A stretch of DNA of 64,000 nucleotides, from positions 2,170,001 to 2,234,000 of the forward strand of contig OZ244984.1 of the NCBI GenBank assembly GCA_965223125.1, written 5' to 3'. Below are positions 26,239 to 36,436 of this stretch, piece after piece. The first letter of the stretch is position 1. Every line of letters starts with the position of its first letter. The DNA is from Pacificispira sp965223125. GTDB taxonomy: Bacteria > Pseudomonadota > Alphaproteobacteria > UBA8366 > Aestuariispiraceae. The position numbers and the translations under genes are program-made. The notes beneath the pieces are model-generated. The model searched no databases, was not told the DNA's origin, and was given only the letters and a program-made list of their open reading frames with translations.

Positions 26239-27012
26239 ATATTCCTACCTCGACGCATCTCGCCGTTATTGCGCGGATCGTCGGCAGCCGTTGCGCGAGC
26301 TTCACCGACTCCACGCCGCGCAGAGTCTGCGCTGCGCGGGACGGGCGCGTTGCGGATCGGGGGAATGCATGTCGCATCCCTCCGTCCGTCCTGCTGGTGC
26401 TCACTGGGTTCATCATGTCGCTTTCGCGTCTCTCAAAATAAGTCAGTCATTCGTGCCGGCATCGCCGGAAAATTCCATTGTCGGCGCAACTGCCTGGTCA
26501 AGTGCGGTAGGCCCCGTCCGAACAACGGCACCCACCCACCGAGCGCGACACGCCGATGAGTCTTTTTGCCGGAGCACGGCAACCCTTCTTTACGGAGGGA
26601 ACCGGAACTGCCGACAGGCGGAGGAGTGCGCCCGGCAGCGGCGGGATATCAGGACCATGCCAGGGTTCCGAAAAAGCACTGGCGTGCAACGAAACACTGG
26701 GTGGAGCGGCGTACCCGGATCGCCCCGACCAATGCCCGGCCCGCAGAATAAAGACAGGCGGCGCGCCGATCATCATTTGTCGGCGCTGCCGTTCGCCTCC
26801 TGCGGCGGACACGAAACGGACTCTCTCTGGGGCGAGATTATCCGTGCTTGATGCATTGCACAATCCAATTCGGCACCCGATTTCATATTCGTGGTTCGAT
26901 ATATGGAAGAAATCATGAAAAAGCACTGCTTGTGCTTTGAAATTCACAGCGACTCACGGCATATCAAGGATGGATTCGGTCAAAAATCCGCACCGGATGC
27001 AGGAGTTGCTGG
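26239..27012. other. Long rne/amiC intergenic region with two hairpins
   Basis: This 774-base gap separates divergent rne and amiC. No open frame in it has convincing protein features. On the rne side are a perfect eight-base stem (CCGCGCAG 26316-26323 with CTGCGCGG 26332-26339) in the presumed 5' leader and, far upstream, a seven-base stem (26920-26926 with 26932-26938) followed on the minus strand by TTTTTC like an intrinsic terminator. RNase E mRNA leaders are self-regulated by cleavage in enterobacteria; a similar role here is a guess. 26860-26960 is AT-richer and could hold promoters. Confidence 0.45.
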
Positions 27013-28254
27013 ATGACACGGACAATCTTGTCGGGATGTGTGCAGGGGTGGCGGGCGCTATGTGTTGGCCTGCTGGTGTTTGCGTGCCTCGGAGCACTGC
27101 CCGCCTCGGCAGCCGGGCCATTCCTCTCGGATGCGCGGATCGGGGAGCGGGAGGGCGAGACCCGATTTGTCCTGGAATTCGACCGGGCCGTTCCCTACAA
27201 GATTTTCACTCTCGCGGGGCCGGATCGGGTTGTGATCGACTTGCCTTCCGTTGAATGGAGGGGGCCGCAATCCGGACAGGTTGCCGGGCGCGGTCTGATC
27301 GGGGGTTATCGCCATGGGCTTTTCAAAGCAGGTATCACGCGCGTCGTGATCGATCTGGCGGCACCGGCCACAGTTATCCGGCATTTCGCGCTGGATGCCA
27401 GCGATGACTCGGGCCCCCGTATCGTCCTCGATCTTGGCCCCGTCGCGCGTACCGTGCAGTCGGAGGAGCCGCAGGAATCGCCTGGATGGGCCGCCTATTC
27501 GGCGGAACTGTCGCGATCTTCTCCCGCCGTTGCATCCATTGGACCACCGCCCGGTTCAACCAAGCGCATCGTCGTGCTGGATCCAGGACATGGCGGGGTT
27601 GATCCAGGTGCAATCGGGTCCAGTGGCTCTTATGAAAAGGACATCGTGCTGTCCTATGCCAAAACCCTGAAAGCGGCGCTGGAGGCAACCGGGCGCTATG
27701 ATGTCGTGCTGACACGGGATCGGGATATCTTCGTCCCCTTGCGGGAGAGGTATGAAGCGGCACACAGGGTCAATGCCGGGCTTTTTCTGTCACTGCATGC
27801 TGATTCCCATAATTCAGCCTCCCTCCGTGGTCTGTCGGTCTATACCCTGTCAGACACAGCATCGGATAAGGAAGCCGAAGCGCTGGCCGCAAAGGAAAAC
27901 CGTTCCGATGTTCTGGCCGGAACCGATCTGACCGGATACGAAACCGACGTGACCTCCATCCTGATCAGCCTGGCGCAGCAGAGTGTGAAGCAGAGCAGCG
28001 CCTATTTTGCGGAAATTCTGGTTCAGGAAATGCAGCAATCCGCCAAATTGCTGCGCAACCCGCATCGGTTTGCAGGTTTTGCCGTCCTGAAATCGCCGAA
28101 TGTTCCCTCTGTGCTGATCGAACTGGGCTATCTGTCCAACCGCAAGGATGAGGCCGATCTGATGTCGTCAGATCGAAAGGCCCGGATGGCGGCGGGCATG
28201 GTCCGTTCCATCGATCTGTATTTTGATCGCAAGGAAAAGCTAGAGAGATCCTGA
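27013..28254 (+). CDS. amiC: N-acetylmuramoyl-L-alanine amidase
   Basis: AmiC cuts the peptide from muramic acid of periplasmic peptidoglycan during daughter-cell separation. The 413-residue protein has a signal peptide (LLVFACLGALPASA), an AMIN domain (about 40-145) and an Amidase_3 domain (about 185-405) with zinc ligands in LDPGHGGVDPGA, the Glu of SYEKDIVLSYA, SLHADSH and the catalytic Glu in LIELGYLSN. AGGAG is seven bases before the ATG. mrcA follows in the same direction, a common alphaproteobacterial pairing. Confidence 0.95.
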   Translation: MTRTILSGCVQGWRALCVGLLVFACLGALPASAAGPFLSDARIGEREGETRFVLEFDRAVPYKIFTLAGPDRVVIDLPSVEWRGPQSGQVAGRGLIGGYRHGLFKAGITRVVIDLAAPATVIRHFALDASDDSGPRIVLDLGPVARTVQSEEPQESPGWAAYSAELSRSSPAVASIGPPPGSTKRIVVLDPGHGGVDPGAIGSSGSYEKDIVLSYAKTLKAALEATGRYDVVLTRDRDIFVPLRERYEAAHRVNAGLFLSLHADSHNSASLRGLSVYTLSDTASDKEAEALAAKENRSDVLAGTDLTGYETDVTSILISLAQQSVKQSSAYFAEILVQEMQQSAKLLRNPHRFAGFAVLKSPNVPSVLIELGYLSNRKDEADLMSSDRKARMAAGMVRSIDLYFDRKEKLERS

Positions 28255-28415
28255 CCTGACGGGTGCCATGCGGCGATTTATCAAGTCCTCGCCGGAATTG
28301 TGCCATGGAATCGCCCCGGTGCTTCCTGTAAGGTCCGCGCTGAGGAATTGCGGTTGCGTCTTCGCGCCGTGATTTAACACGAGGCGGGTTGGAAGTCTTT
28401 GGGGCTGGAGCATTC

Positions 28416-30962
28416 ATGCGGTTCGTAAGCAGGGCATTTCTTTATCTGTTTCTCCTCACACTCGTTGCGGGCGTCGCCGGGCTTGGGGTCGTTGGCTGGG
28501 CTTTCTGGCACTATGGCCGCGGATTGCCGGATTATAAGCAGCTGGCGGATTACGAGCCGCCAACAACGACACGGGTTCATGCGGGTGACGGGCGTCTGAT
28601 TACTGAATTCGCAGTGGAATCGCGGGTTTTTGTCCCGATGGATGCGATTCCCGCGCGTGTCGCCCAGGGTTTCATCGCTGCCGAGGACCAGAACTATTAT
28701 TCGCATTTTGGCGTCGATATTCGCGCTCTGATCCGAGCCGTCGTCACCAATGTGATCAATGTCATGCAGGGAAGGCGGCTGATTGGTGCATCGACCATCA
28801 CACAGCAGGTGGCGAAGAACTTCCTGCTGACCAATGAAGTGTCGATGGAACGCAAGATCAAAGAGGCGATTCTGGCGCTGCGGATCGAGCGTGCGCTCGA
28901 CAAGGACCGGATACTTGAACTTTATCTGAATGAAATCTACCTCGGCTATCGTTCCTATGGCGTTGCCGCCGCTGCCCTGAACTATTTCGACAAGAGCCTG
29001 GACGACCTGACCATCGCGGAAATCGCGTATCTGGCAGCACTGCCGAAGGCCCCGAACAATTATCATCCGGTCCGGCGGCGGGAAGCGGCCATCGCGCGGC
29101 GAAACTATGTCATCGACCGGATGGAAGAGGATCGCTACATCACCGCCCAGGAAGCGATGGAGGCGCGCGCAACGCCCCTGATCGTGAAGGAAGGGGCTGG
29201 CGTCGATCTGGTTGATGCGGGTTACTTCCTGGAAGAAGTCCGGCGTTCGCTTGCCGATCAGTTCGGCGAAGAAGGTCTGTATTCGGGCGGTTTGTCCGTC
29301 CGGACGACGCTGGACCCGAATCTGCAAAGCATCGCCCGGTCGGCCCTGCGTGGTGGCCTGATTGCCTATGATCATCGCCATGGGTATCGCGGCCCGGTCG
29401 GCAAGGTCGATCAGGATGAACCATGGCTGGAAGCGCTGCGGGCGTTTGAAATTCCACCGGGTGCCCTGAACTGGGTCCCGGCGGCTGTTCTGTCGGTAGA
29501 GGCCGGGGCTGCCCGGATCGGACTTCGGGATGAGAGCACCGGAACGTTACCGCTGGCGGAACTTCGTTGGGCCAGGAAGCCGAACGGTGATGAAAACCGA
29601 ACTGTCGGGCCCTCCATCAAGTCCGCCACCGACGTGGTGTCGCCGGGTGATATCATCCTGGTCGAACCGATCAGCAAAGGGGCACCGCCGAAGGAAGGAG
29701 AGCCGGAGGTAACCTATCCGCCCGGCACCTATGCGCTGCGCCAAATCCCGGAGGTAAACGGGGCGCTGGTGGCGATGGATCCGCATACCGGGCGTGTTCT
29801 GGCCATGGCCGGGGGCTGGAGTTTTGAGACCAGCCAGTTCAACCGCGCAACGCAGGCCTATCGTCAGCCGGGATCCGCCTTCAAGCCCTTCGTCTATCTG
29901 ACCGCCCTTGAGAATGGCTATACACCGGCGACAATCATCCTCGACGCGCCTTTCGTGATTGATCAGGGTGCAGGACTCGGCAAATGGAAACCGTCCAATT
30001 TTTCCGGTGAATTCTACGGTCCTTCCCCGATGCGGCTTGGCATCGAGAAGTCGCGCAATCTGATGACGGTGCGGTTGGCTCAGGCCATTGGTATGGACAA
30101 GGTTTCAGAATTGTCGGCGCGGTTCGGCATCGCGGAGAACATGGCCCCGCAACTGGCCATGGCCCTTGGCTCGCAGGATGTCCGGCTGATCGATATGGTT
30201 TCGGCCTATTCCGCCCTGGTGAATGGCGGCAAGAAGGTTGTCCCGACCCTGATTGATCGGATTCAGAACCGCAACGGGCTCACAGTCTTCCGCCATGACC
30301 CGCGTCGATGCGACAACTGTGTCGCTTCGTTCTGGGACAATCAGCCGGTACCGGTGCTGGAAGACAACCGACCCCAGATCACCGATCCCACCTCTGCCTA
30401 TCAGATCGTCAATATGTTGGAAGGCGTCGTGTTGCGCGGCACCGGGCGCAGTATCTCGGAACTGGGCAGGCCGCTGGGCGGCAAGACGGGGACGACGAAC
30501 GATTCCCGCGATACCTGGTTTGTCGGGTTCTCCCCGGATCTGGCAGTCGGGGTCTATCTTGGTTTTGATACGCCGATCCCGCTGGGTCGCCTGCCCTGGG
30601 GCGGGCAGGAGACGGGATCTTCAGCCGCTGCGCCCATGTTCAAGAGTTTCATGGCCGAAGCCCTGGCTGACAAACCCGCAATCCCCTTCCGGACTCCTCC
30701 CGGCATTCGTATGGTCCGAATTGATGCCGAAACCGGAACGCTGGCGAAGCCGTCCAGCAACAAGGTGATCGTCGAGGCCTTCAAGGCCGGGACGGAGCCG
30801 GGGGCTTCATCGGATGCCGTCTATATCAGCGGAGTCGGCGGACCCATCATGCCGATTCTCCAGCCTGCCGGAAGCGAGGATGAAACCAGCGGTGTGTCGA
30901 CACCAAACCGGGGCGGTGAATCCGGGCAACCCTCTCAGGAAGCGCCAAGCGGCCTTTACTGA
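28416..30962 (+). CDS. mrcA: Penicillin-binding protein 1A
   Basis: The bifunctional peptidoglycan synthase (848 residues) has an N-terminal membrane anchor (about 6-30), a GT51 glycosyltransferase domain with catalytic Glu90 in AAEDQNYYSHFG, an OB-like insert (about 320-430), and a transpeptidase domain with Ser487 in GSAFKPF and Lys690 in KTGTTNDSRDTWF. The start MRFVSRAF was chosen because GGAG stands six bases upstream; the frame is open nine codons further up. The C-terminus is low-complexity (TSGVSTPNRGGESG). Confidence 0.95.
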   Translation: MRFVSRAFLYLFLLTLVAGVAGLGVVGWAFWHYGRGLPDYKQLADYEPPTTTRVHAGDGRLITEFAVESRVFVPMDAIPARVAQGFIAAEDQNYYSHFGVDIRALIRAVVTNVINVMQGRRLIGASTITQQVAKNFLLTNEVSMERKIKEAILALRIERALDKDRILELYLNEIYLGYRSYGVAAAALNYFDKSLDDLTIAEIAYLAALPKAPNNYHPVRRREAAIARRNYVIDRMEEDRYITAQEAMEARATPLIVKEGAGVDLVDAGYFLEEVRRSLADQFGEEGLYSGGLSVRTTLDPNLQSIARSALRGGLIAYDHRHGYRGPVGKVDQDEPWLEALRAFEIPPGALNWVPAAVLSVEAGAARIGLRDESTGTLPLAELRWARKPNGDENRTVGPSIKSATDVVSPGDIILVEPISKGAPPKEGEPEVTYPPGTYALRQIPEVNGALVAMDPHTGRVLAMAGGWSFETSQFNRATQAYRQPGSAFKPFVYLTALENGYTPATIILDAPFVIDQGAGLGKWKPSNFSGEFYGPSPMRLGIEKSRNLMTVRLAQAIGMDKVSELSARFGIAENMAPQLAMALGSQDVRLIDMVSAYSALVNGGKKVVPTLIDRIQNRNGLTVFRHDPRRCDNCVASFWDNQPVPVLEDNRPQITDPTSAYQIVNMLEGVVLRGTGRSISELGRPLGGKTGTTNDSRDTWFVGFSPDLAVGVYLGFDTPIPLGRLPWGGQETGSSAAAPMFKSFMAEALADKPAIPFRTPPGIRMVRIDAETGTLAKPSSNKVIVEAFKAGTEPGASSDAVYISGVGGPIMPILQPAGSEDETSGVSTPNRGGESGQPSQEAPSGLY

Positions 30963-31065
30963 CTTCGGACAGGACCATCCCGTTCATGAATTCGTCTTCG
31001 GAGTGATTGCCAGAAGGGGTGGAATGTCGGACCTTTCTTCGGTCCCGTCCCGTTGAGTTTCTCCG

Positions 31066-32421
31066 ATGCCTGAACCCGCCAGCTTACCGCCAGCAATAGA
31101 GATCAGTTGGAACCGTCGCATTCTGACCCTGTCGGGGCCTATTGTGCTGGCCAATCTGTCGGTGCCACTGCCGGGGATCGTCGATACGGCGGTGATGGGG
31201 CATCTGCCGGGGCCGGATGGGCTGGCGGCGGTCGGTCTCGGCGCGATGATTTTCTCGACCCTGTATTTTACCTTCTCTTTCCTCAGGATGAGCACCATCG
31301 CGCTGACGGCACAGGCCGACGGTCGGGGCGATCCGGTGGAGTTGCGGGCGGTGTTGTATCGCGGCGGATTGATCGCGATTGCTCTCTCGCTGGTAATGCT
31401 GGCGTTGCAGGCACCTATCGGGCGGGGGGCATTCGGATTAACCGAGGCGGAGGCATCGGTTCAGTCACTGGGGTTGGATTATTTCAATATCCGGATATGG
31501 GGCGCTCCCGCCGCGCTGCTCAATCTGGCGCTGCTGGGCTGGCTGTTCGGTCTCGGCAATATGCGCCAGCCGGTGGTGCTGACAGTGATCACCAATCTGG
31601 TGAATGTCGTGCTGGATTTCGTCTTTGTCTTCGGATTTGATTGGGGGATCGAGGGCGTGGCGGTGGCGACGGTGATTGCGGAATGGACCGGCACCTTGAT
31701 CGGGATCGCAATGATCGTCGGGCGGCTGCGCAGCACCGGGCCATTGGCGCTGGCCTGGAGCCTGCTGCTGGAAATCAAGGGGCTGCGGCGGTTGTTCGGG
31801 GTCAATCGGGACCTGTTGATCCGTACCCTCTGCCTGCTGATCGCCTTCGCGCATTTCAAGATTGCAGGCGCAGAACTGGGGACGGTGACTCTGGCTGCCA
31901 ATCTTGTGCTGCTGATCTTTCTGGACCTGTGTTCCTACGGTCTGGATGCCTTTGCCAATGCGGCTGAAATCCTGATCGGGAAGGCAGTGGGGCGGCGTGA
32001 CCGGACGAGCTTCGCCATCGTGGTGCGGCTGTCCCATCTCTGGGCGGTTGGTGTTGCCGTCCTGGCGACCCTGGCCTTCATCCTGTTCGGGGACGGGATC
32101 GTCGCCCTGATGACCGATCAGGTGGCGGTGCGACAAGAGGCGGGACTGTATCTGCCCTGGGCCGCGATCCTGCCGATTACGGCGGTCTGGGCCTTCACGC
32201 TGGATGGCATTTTCGTCGGGGCGACCCGGTCGGCGGCCTTACGCAACGGGATGGTGATCTCGATTGCTGTCTATTTCCTGGCGCAATGGCTGCTGGTGCC
32301 GCTGTATGGCAATGACGGGCTCTGGGCGGCTCTGCATGTCTTCCTGATCTTGCGGGGAGTGACATTGGCGGTGCAACTGCCTGCCCTTGCCCGCGCCGTT
32401 CAGGCCGATGCGGTGCGATAG
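31066..32421 (+). CDS. MATE-family efflux transporter (DinF/NorM type)
   Basis: The 451-residue protein has about 12 membrane helices in two related halves, with VDTAVMGHL near 40-48 and the DinF-like spacing of later motifs (DLCSYGLDAFANAAEILIGKAVG). It would export cationic or aromatic compounds using Na+ or H+. The final bases overlap the converging DUF2244 gene by 22. Confidence 0.88.
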   Translation: MPEPASLPPAIEISWNRRILTLSGPIVLANLSVPLPGIVDTAVMGHLPGPDGLAAVGLGAMIFSTLYFTFSFLRMSTIALTAQADGRGDPVELRAVLYRGGLIAIALSLVMLALQAPIGRGAFGLTEAEASVQSLGLDYFNIRIWGAPAALLNLALLGWLFGLGNMRQPVVLTVITNLVNVVLDFVFVFGFDWGIEGVAVATVIAEWTGTLIGIAMIVGRLRSTGPLALAWSLLLEIKGLRRLFGVNRDLLIRTLCLLIAFAHFKIAGAELGTVTLAANLVLLIFLDLCSYGLDAFANAAEILIGKAVGRRDRTSFAIVVRLSHLWAVGVAVLATLAFILFGDGIVALMTDQVAVRQEAGLYLPWAAILPITAVWAFTLDGIFVGATRSAALRNGMVISIAVYFLAQWLLVPLYGNDGLWAALHVFLILRGVTLAVQLPALARAVQADAVR

Positions 32422-32885
32422 CGGGCCAGGGCTTCCCGCAGAGCCTGCGCCACTTCCGCCCGCTCATAGGGTTGCAGGAAGTGTCCGACTTCTTCCATCC
32501 GTCCCTGACTCGATACAGTCAGCCGACTTTCATGCCGGGGTGGATCATCCATGCGGATCGTAAGCCAGCCCGCCGGGAGTATTTGATTTTCAACCCGACC
32601 GGAAGGGGCAATGCGGGAAATCTCCAACCCGTCATCGGTAAGCCTCAGATGCTCGGCCCGGCGTCCCTCCCGGAAATTCATCCGGAAGGCGATATAGACC
32701 AGGGCTATTTCCAGCCCGCAGAAACCGGCGACCGGCCAGGCCCCTGCCAGAAAGAACGCAATACCGATCAGGAAGCCACATCCCGCGATGGCTGTCATGA
32801 CGATCAGAAACCCGGTCCGACTCAGACTGCGGTGGGGTCGTAGCGTCGCATCGAAATAAATCGGGGCCGGGGGATTATCGATCAT
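32400..32885 (-). CDS. DUF2244 membrane protein
   Basis: The 161-residue protein has two adjacent membrane helices (FLIVMTAIAGCGFLIGIAFF and PVAGFCGLEIALVYIAFR) and the DUF2244 sequence PHRSLSRTGF near the N-terminus. Proteins of this family are often near cytochrome oxidase genes; here no such gene is adjacent. The function is unknown. The sequence from 32886 to 33152, upstream of it, has no supported gene. Confidence 0.85.
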   Translation of the reverse strand: MIDNPPAPIYFDATLRPHRSLSRTGFLIVMTAIAGCGFLIGIAFFLAGAWPVAGFCGLEIALVYIAFRMNFREGRRAEHLRLTDDGLEISRIAPSGRVENQILPAGWLTIRMDDPPRHESRLTVSSQGRMEEVGHFLQPYERAEVAQALREALARYRTASA

Positions 32886-33152
32886 GCGGGGCGTCCGTCG
32901 CCTGTTGCCAATATTGATTTATGAGGTGACCTGAATCTGGAGCGTCCCGACGGCTTTGTCCATATCTGCCATGATCCCGTGTCTCGCATAATGCTCGAAG
33001 ACGGCTGTTTTGCGCCGGTTTTAACCGTCGAGGACGGTTCAACCAGCCATAGATCACGACTCGGACTTGGCCGACCAGTTTCAATTCTGCCACATCGTAA
33101 ATTCGCCGGAATACAACGAGACATTGGTCGAATGAATTTGGTGTACCAAGGT

Positions 33153-34910
33153 CTATTCCTCGTGCGGCTCCTCTTCTTGTTGCGAATCGGTTCGTGCCTG
33201 TGAAGGAAGAAGGATCGCCTCCCACTTGATTTCAGGGAGTGGGTCTGTTGAGAACCCATTTTCAAAGTTCCGCAGCCCATCATGATTCGGATGTGTCTCT
33301 ACGGCCAGCGAGACCAGTTGACGTGCCCTGTCTTCGTTCCGGCAGCAACGGTTGAGCTCGGCGAGGTGGAGACACAGTGCTGCCTCCAGTAAGCGGCCAA
33401 TTTTGGTTTTTCCTTTGTGGTGCCGCGTATCGTGATAGTCCTTGTGGAGTTGCTCGAATTCCTCCAGTGACCATTCCATCTCACAGCCGGTTATGAGATG
33501 CGCGACAAAGCTCTCGATGGATGGGGTATCGAAGTCCGACTTGTACGTCTCGAACAGTTGGGGCCACTAGGCGCATGTGAACTCGGGGCCAGCAAATTGA
33601 TGAAATAGATAGTACATCGTCAAGAGCGGTAGGCGTTGCTTCCGATCTTGCAGTGACGGCATTACTTCCTCGACCAGAGCCAAGACCGGTCGAATGTCTG
33701 TCATGGTGGTTTTCGGGGTCCGCAAGAGCACCGTAGACGTGATTTGCTCGATCTGTGCCGAGAGCTTCTGTGGACCGTGCCGGAAATTGAATCCTCCCGT
33801 ATTGGCGATCCAGTATTGGGGCGCGAGCGGGAGCGTGACAACGTTCGGCATTGCATGTCGATAGTCGAAGCTTTCAGTCTCGGCGACTGGTCTCCGTGCT
33901 ATGAACTGCATGATAATGTGCCGAGCCAACCGCGCGAGGCCCGCAATGCTCAGGACGGGTTGACCATCCGCGTCGACCGTCTCGGGCATGCTGTGGATGG
34001 TGAGCTGACGGGGGATTTCTTGGAGCGTATGGACATAGCGGGAGCGGATCGCGTAGACCTGCCGAAGTGCGATTGATAGATCACCACGGTTGATTGGGCC
34101 GGCTGCCTGTACAGCTTCATCGCGGAAGAACGATGGTTCGATATGCGACAGACAGAAGTCTCGGAACCGTCGAGATATGGCGACGTGTTCGTTCGCCAAG
34201 ATGGCTTCTCGAACCTTCGTGCCAATATCAGCGGATGCGTATTCAAGGGCGGCGTCGATTCTCGTCCGCTTGTTGTTTTCATAATCAGACCATTCCGCCA
34301 GATGACCATCAAACTCCTGCACAAGTGATTCGATCGACATTACGAGTTGCGTATATGCGAGGCTGAGGTTATCCGCGATGCGATGAAGCCCCGTCACATA
34401 GTGGCGCACTGAACACATTGCAGCCTCAAAGCGCTTTCGTTCGAGACCCACCAACTGCGTAATGAAACCAGCCAGCTTAGCCTCATCTCCGTCTTGTGAG
34501 ATCACCTGCCGATCAAAAGTGCGTTTGATCAACTGGCACGGTACGGCTGCAACGCCAAGACTCGGCCGATCCGTCGACAGCAGTCGGCGTGTAAGGTCGG
34601 GGTCGGGCGTGCAGGTGATGTTGAGAGCGAAGGCTACAACGGCTGCGAAATCGTTGATAAGGTCCGTACCGCCTGTTGAAATCAAGATACCAGGTTTCTC
34701 ACCGTCAGGGTGTTTCTCGATCTTTTCGAGAATCTCGCAGGTGAGTGCGGAAAGGCCTTCAAGACCGGTGGTCGGGAGCAAGACGGCGACGGGCGTTTCT
34801 ATGCGCTCCGCCTGCATCATTACCCTGTAGTTGGTGTAGTAAACCGCACGGTGCAGGGTCTCGTAGCGCTCACCGGGACGGTAGAATTTTTCAGTAATAA
34901 TCTGAAGCAT
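33153..34910 (-). pseudogene. HEPN-like protein gene interrupted by an in-frame amber codon
   Basis: An ATG at 34910 opens 447 codons ending in TAG at 33569-33567. The same frame then runs on, without any other stop, for 137 codons to 33153, and its first residues (WPQLFETYKSDFDTPS) continue naturally from MYYLFHQFAGPEFTCA. Restored, the protein would have 585 residues. The central helical part holds R289-x4-H294 in IRSRYVH within a segment like Apea/HEPN domains, found in RNA-targeting and defence proteins. The C-terminal extension resembles a TPR-like helix bundle. A separate 108-residue frame (ATG 33479) is only the tail. It is AT-richer than the chromosome and lies next to the prophage remnant. 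It may be a decayed gene, a sequencing error or a readthrough product. Confidence 0.65.
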
Positions 34911-35333
34911 GGTTCATTAAACAATTCTTCCGTAGGGTCTGATATTCGCTTTTGGGTCGGTGTGACGATTCCAGTTCGGTATAACCACGTTAACGTCTCA
35001 GGGCCTGTCTGAGCACGCATCCCCGTGAGGCATGTGAAGATATAGGTGATGTCCGTCACCATGATCGTCAGCTGATTGAACCCGCTGCCAAACAATAAAT
35101 CCACCGAAAGGACGACAATAGGCACCCTACATGATCAAATGAAGAATCGAGCAATAGTAGCTATCCGTCAAGAGTTGTGACGATTCGCTGTGGGTTTCCG
35201 GTATACGCTGGATTGTTTGTTTGGTTGTCATGCTGCGGGCGAGCGAGCCAGCCCACTAGCCAGCCAATTGCATCCTTTCCTAACGGCCAGCCCGGTTTTC
35301 GTTGGACGCTTGCTGGTAAGGATGCTCTGCGTA
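34911..35333. other. AT-richer gap between HEPN gene and prophage
   Basis: The 423 bases hold no gene I can support; the longest frame there, on the minus strand, has no family resemblance and overlaps the HEPN gene. An AGCCAGCC sequence occurs twice close together. This is the likely left boundary of the phage remnant, but no attachment-site repeat or integrase was found. Confidence 0.45.
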
Positions 35334-35915
35334 TTACCCATTTCGGGTCTCCTTCGGGTTGGAGCGGGTCAGGGAAGTGATCAGCGCGCCCATTGGACCA
35401 GTCGCCGAATTCTGCGGGAACTGCCCGCTTGCAGCCTGCTTTTCGCTGGAGCGGCGGTAGACATAGATGCCCAGTACCGAAAGGCCGACGGTCCAGATCG
35501 TGCCCAGCGAGGCGACGGCGGCGATAACCGAGGCAGCCTTGTCCGGCTCGACCGCCACGACATAAGCGATGGCCCCCATCTGGGCGGCCCAGGTTAGCGC
35601 CATGATGTAACCGAAGGTCGGGCGCATTCGGCGGACGTAAGCGTCGTCGCTGCTGGCCTCCCGGCGGATCGTCCGGTTCACCTGTTCCAGCCAGGTCCGG
35701 TCCGTCTCCGCCTCCAGCCCGGCCAGTGTTTCCAGATGCCGGTTGGCCTCCTTCAGGTCGTCGCCGGAGAATCCGCCGGTGCTGATCTCCCGATCCACCT
35801 GATCCAGAGCCTCACCTGCCGCTCGGGCGACGGGATTGCCAGAACCGGACAGCGCCCCGCCCACCGCCTTGATGAGGAGCGGCAGACCTATCTGGGCGAG
35901 AAGTGCGGGTAACAT
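35334..35915 (-). CDS. Holin of the 3TM (GTA-holin) type
   Basis: The 193-residue protein resembles the GTA_holin_3TM family (PF11351): an N-terminal hydrophobic segment (LLAQIGLPLLIKAVGGAL), a charged coiled middle (about 35-85), and two helices in MALTWAAQMGAIAYVVAV and AVASLGTIWTVGLSVLGIYVY. It would make the inner-membrane lesion that lets the adjacent hydrolase reach the wall. It is the last gene of the phage cassette. Confidence 0.75.
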   Translation of the reverse strand: MLPALLAQIGLPLLIKAVGGALSGSGNPVARAAGEALDQVDREISTGGFSGDDLKEANRHLETLAGLEAETDRTWLEQVNRTIRREASSDDAYVRRMRPTFGYIMALTWAAQMGAIAYVVAVEPDKAASVIAAVASLGTIWTVGLSVLGIYVYRRSSEKQAASGQFPQNSATGPMGALITSLTRSNPKETRNG

Positions 35916-35956
35916 ATCGGGTCTCCTTGATTTTTGGTTCAGGGCTGGACTCCGGA

Positions 35957-36436
35957 TCAGGATTCCGGTGCATAGAAACGATGGTCACCAATCTGAACCG
36001 CGGCGCGCAGATGCTGTGCCCAGACCGGTTTCTGGTCCGGTCCGTGATAGTGGGTGGCACCGGAGGTCGGATCGGCGAGTGCTCCCCGTACCGCACGGGC
36101 GGCGATCCGGCGGCAGATCATCAGCATCGGATCGTCGGGTGGAACCAGTAACAGCGCCTCTCCCCACTCAGAATCGCGTCGCCAGCAGGGGAAGTGATCG
36201 CCCCCCAGGCAGGCTTCGGGGATCGTCGTTCCCCACCAGTCGCGGCCATAGCGCGACAGGGCGAGGCGGGTGCGGTTGATGACGGTGGCGGCAATCGCTT
36301 CTTTCACCCGCACGCTCTCATCATGGGCCTCCGCCCAGAGGGTGCGGGAGAGGATGTCGATGGCGGTGTCCTCACCCGTGGCGGCGAGGGGGGATCGGAC
36401 CGGGTCTTCCGGCAAGGGGTAGGGGTGGACAATCAC
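35957..36436 (-). CDS. Cell wall hydrolase, SleB type (phage endolysin candidate)
   Basis: The 159-residue protein has the SleB/Hydrolase_2 core: ILSRTLWAEAHDES with the catalytic-type Glu, AIAATVINRTRLA, TTIPEACLGGDHFPCW and SGATHYHGP. It would cut peptidoglycan at lysis. Translation from GTG 36436 is supported by AGGAGA seven bases upstream; it overlaps the preceding gene by four bases. There is no signal peptide, so it needs the holin. Confidence 0.8.
   Translation of the reverse strand: MIVHPYPLPEDPVRSPLAATGEDTAIDILSRTLWAEAHDESVRVKEAIAATVINRTRLALSRYGRDWWGTTIPEACLGGDHFPCWRRDSEWGEALLLVPPDDPMLMICRRIAARAVRGALADPTSGATHYHGPDQKPVWAQHLRAAVQIGDHRFYAPES

Noticed and set aside
26556..26918. A 120-codon plus-strand frame in the rne-amiC gap
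   Set aside because: No motif, poor composition and no ribosome binding site.
34820..35125. A 101-codon minus-strand frame before the HEPN-like gene
   Set aside because: It overlaps the HEPN gene in another frame and has no family resemblance.
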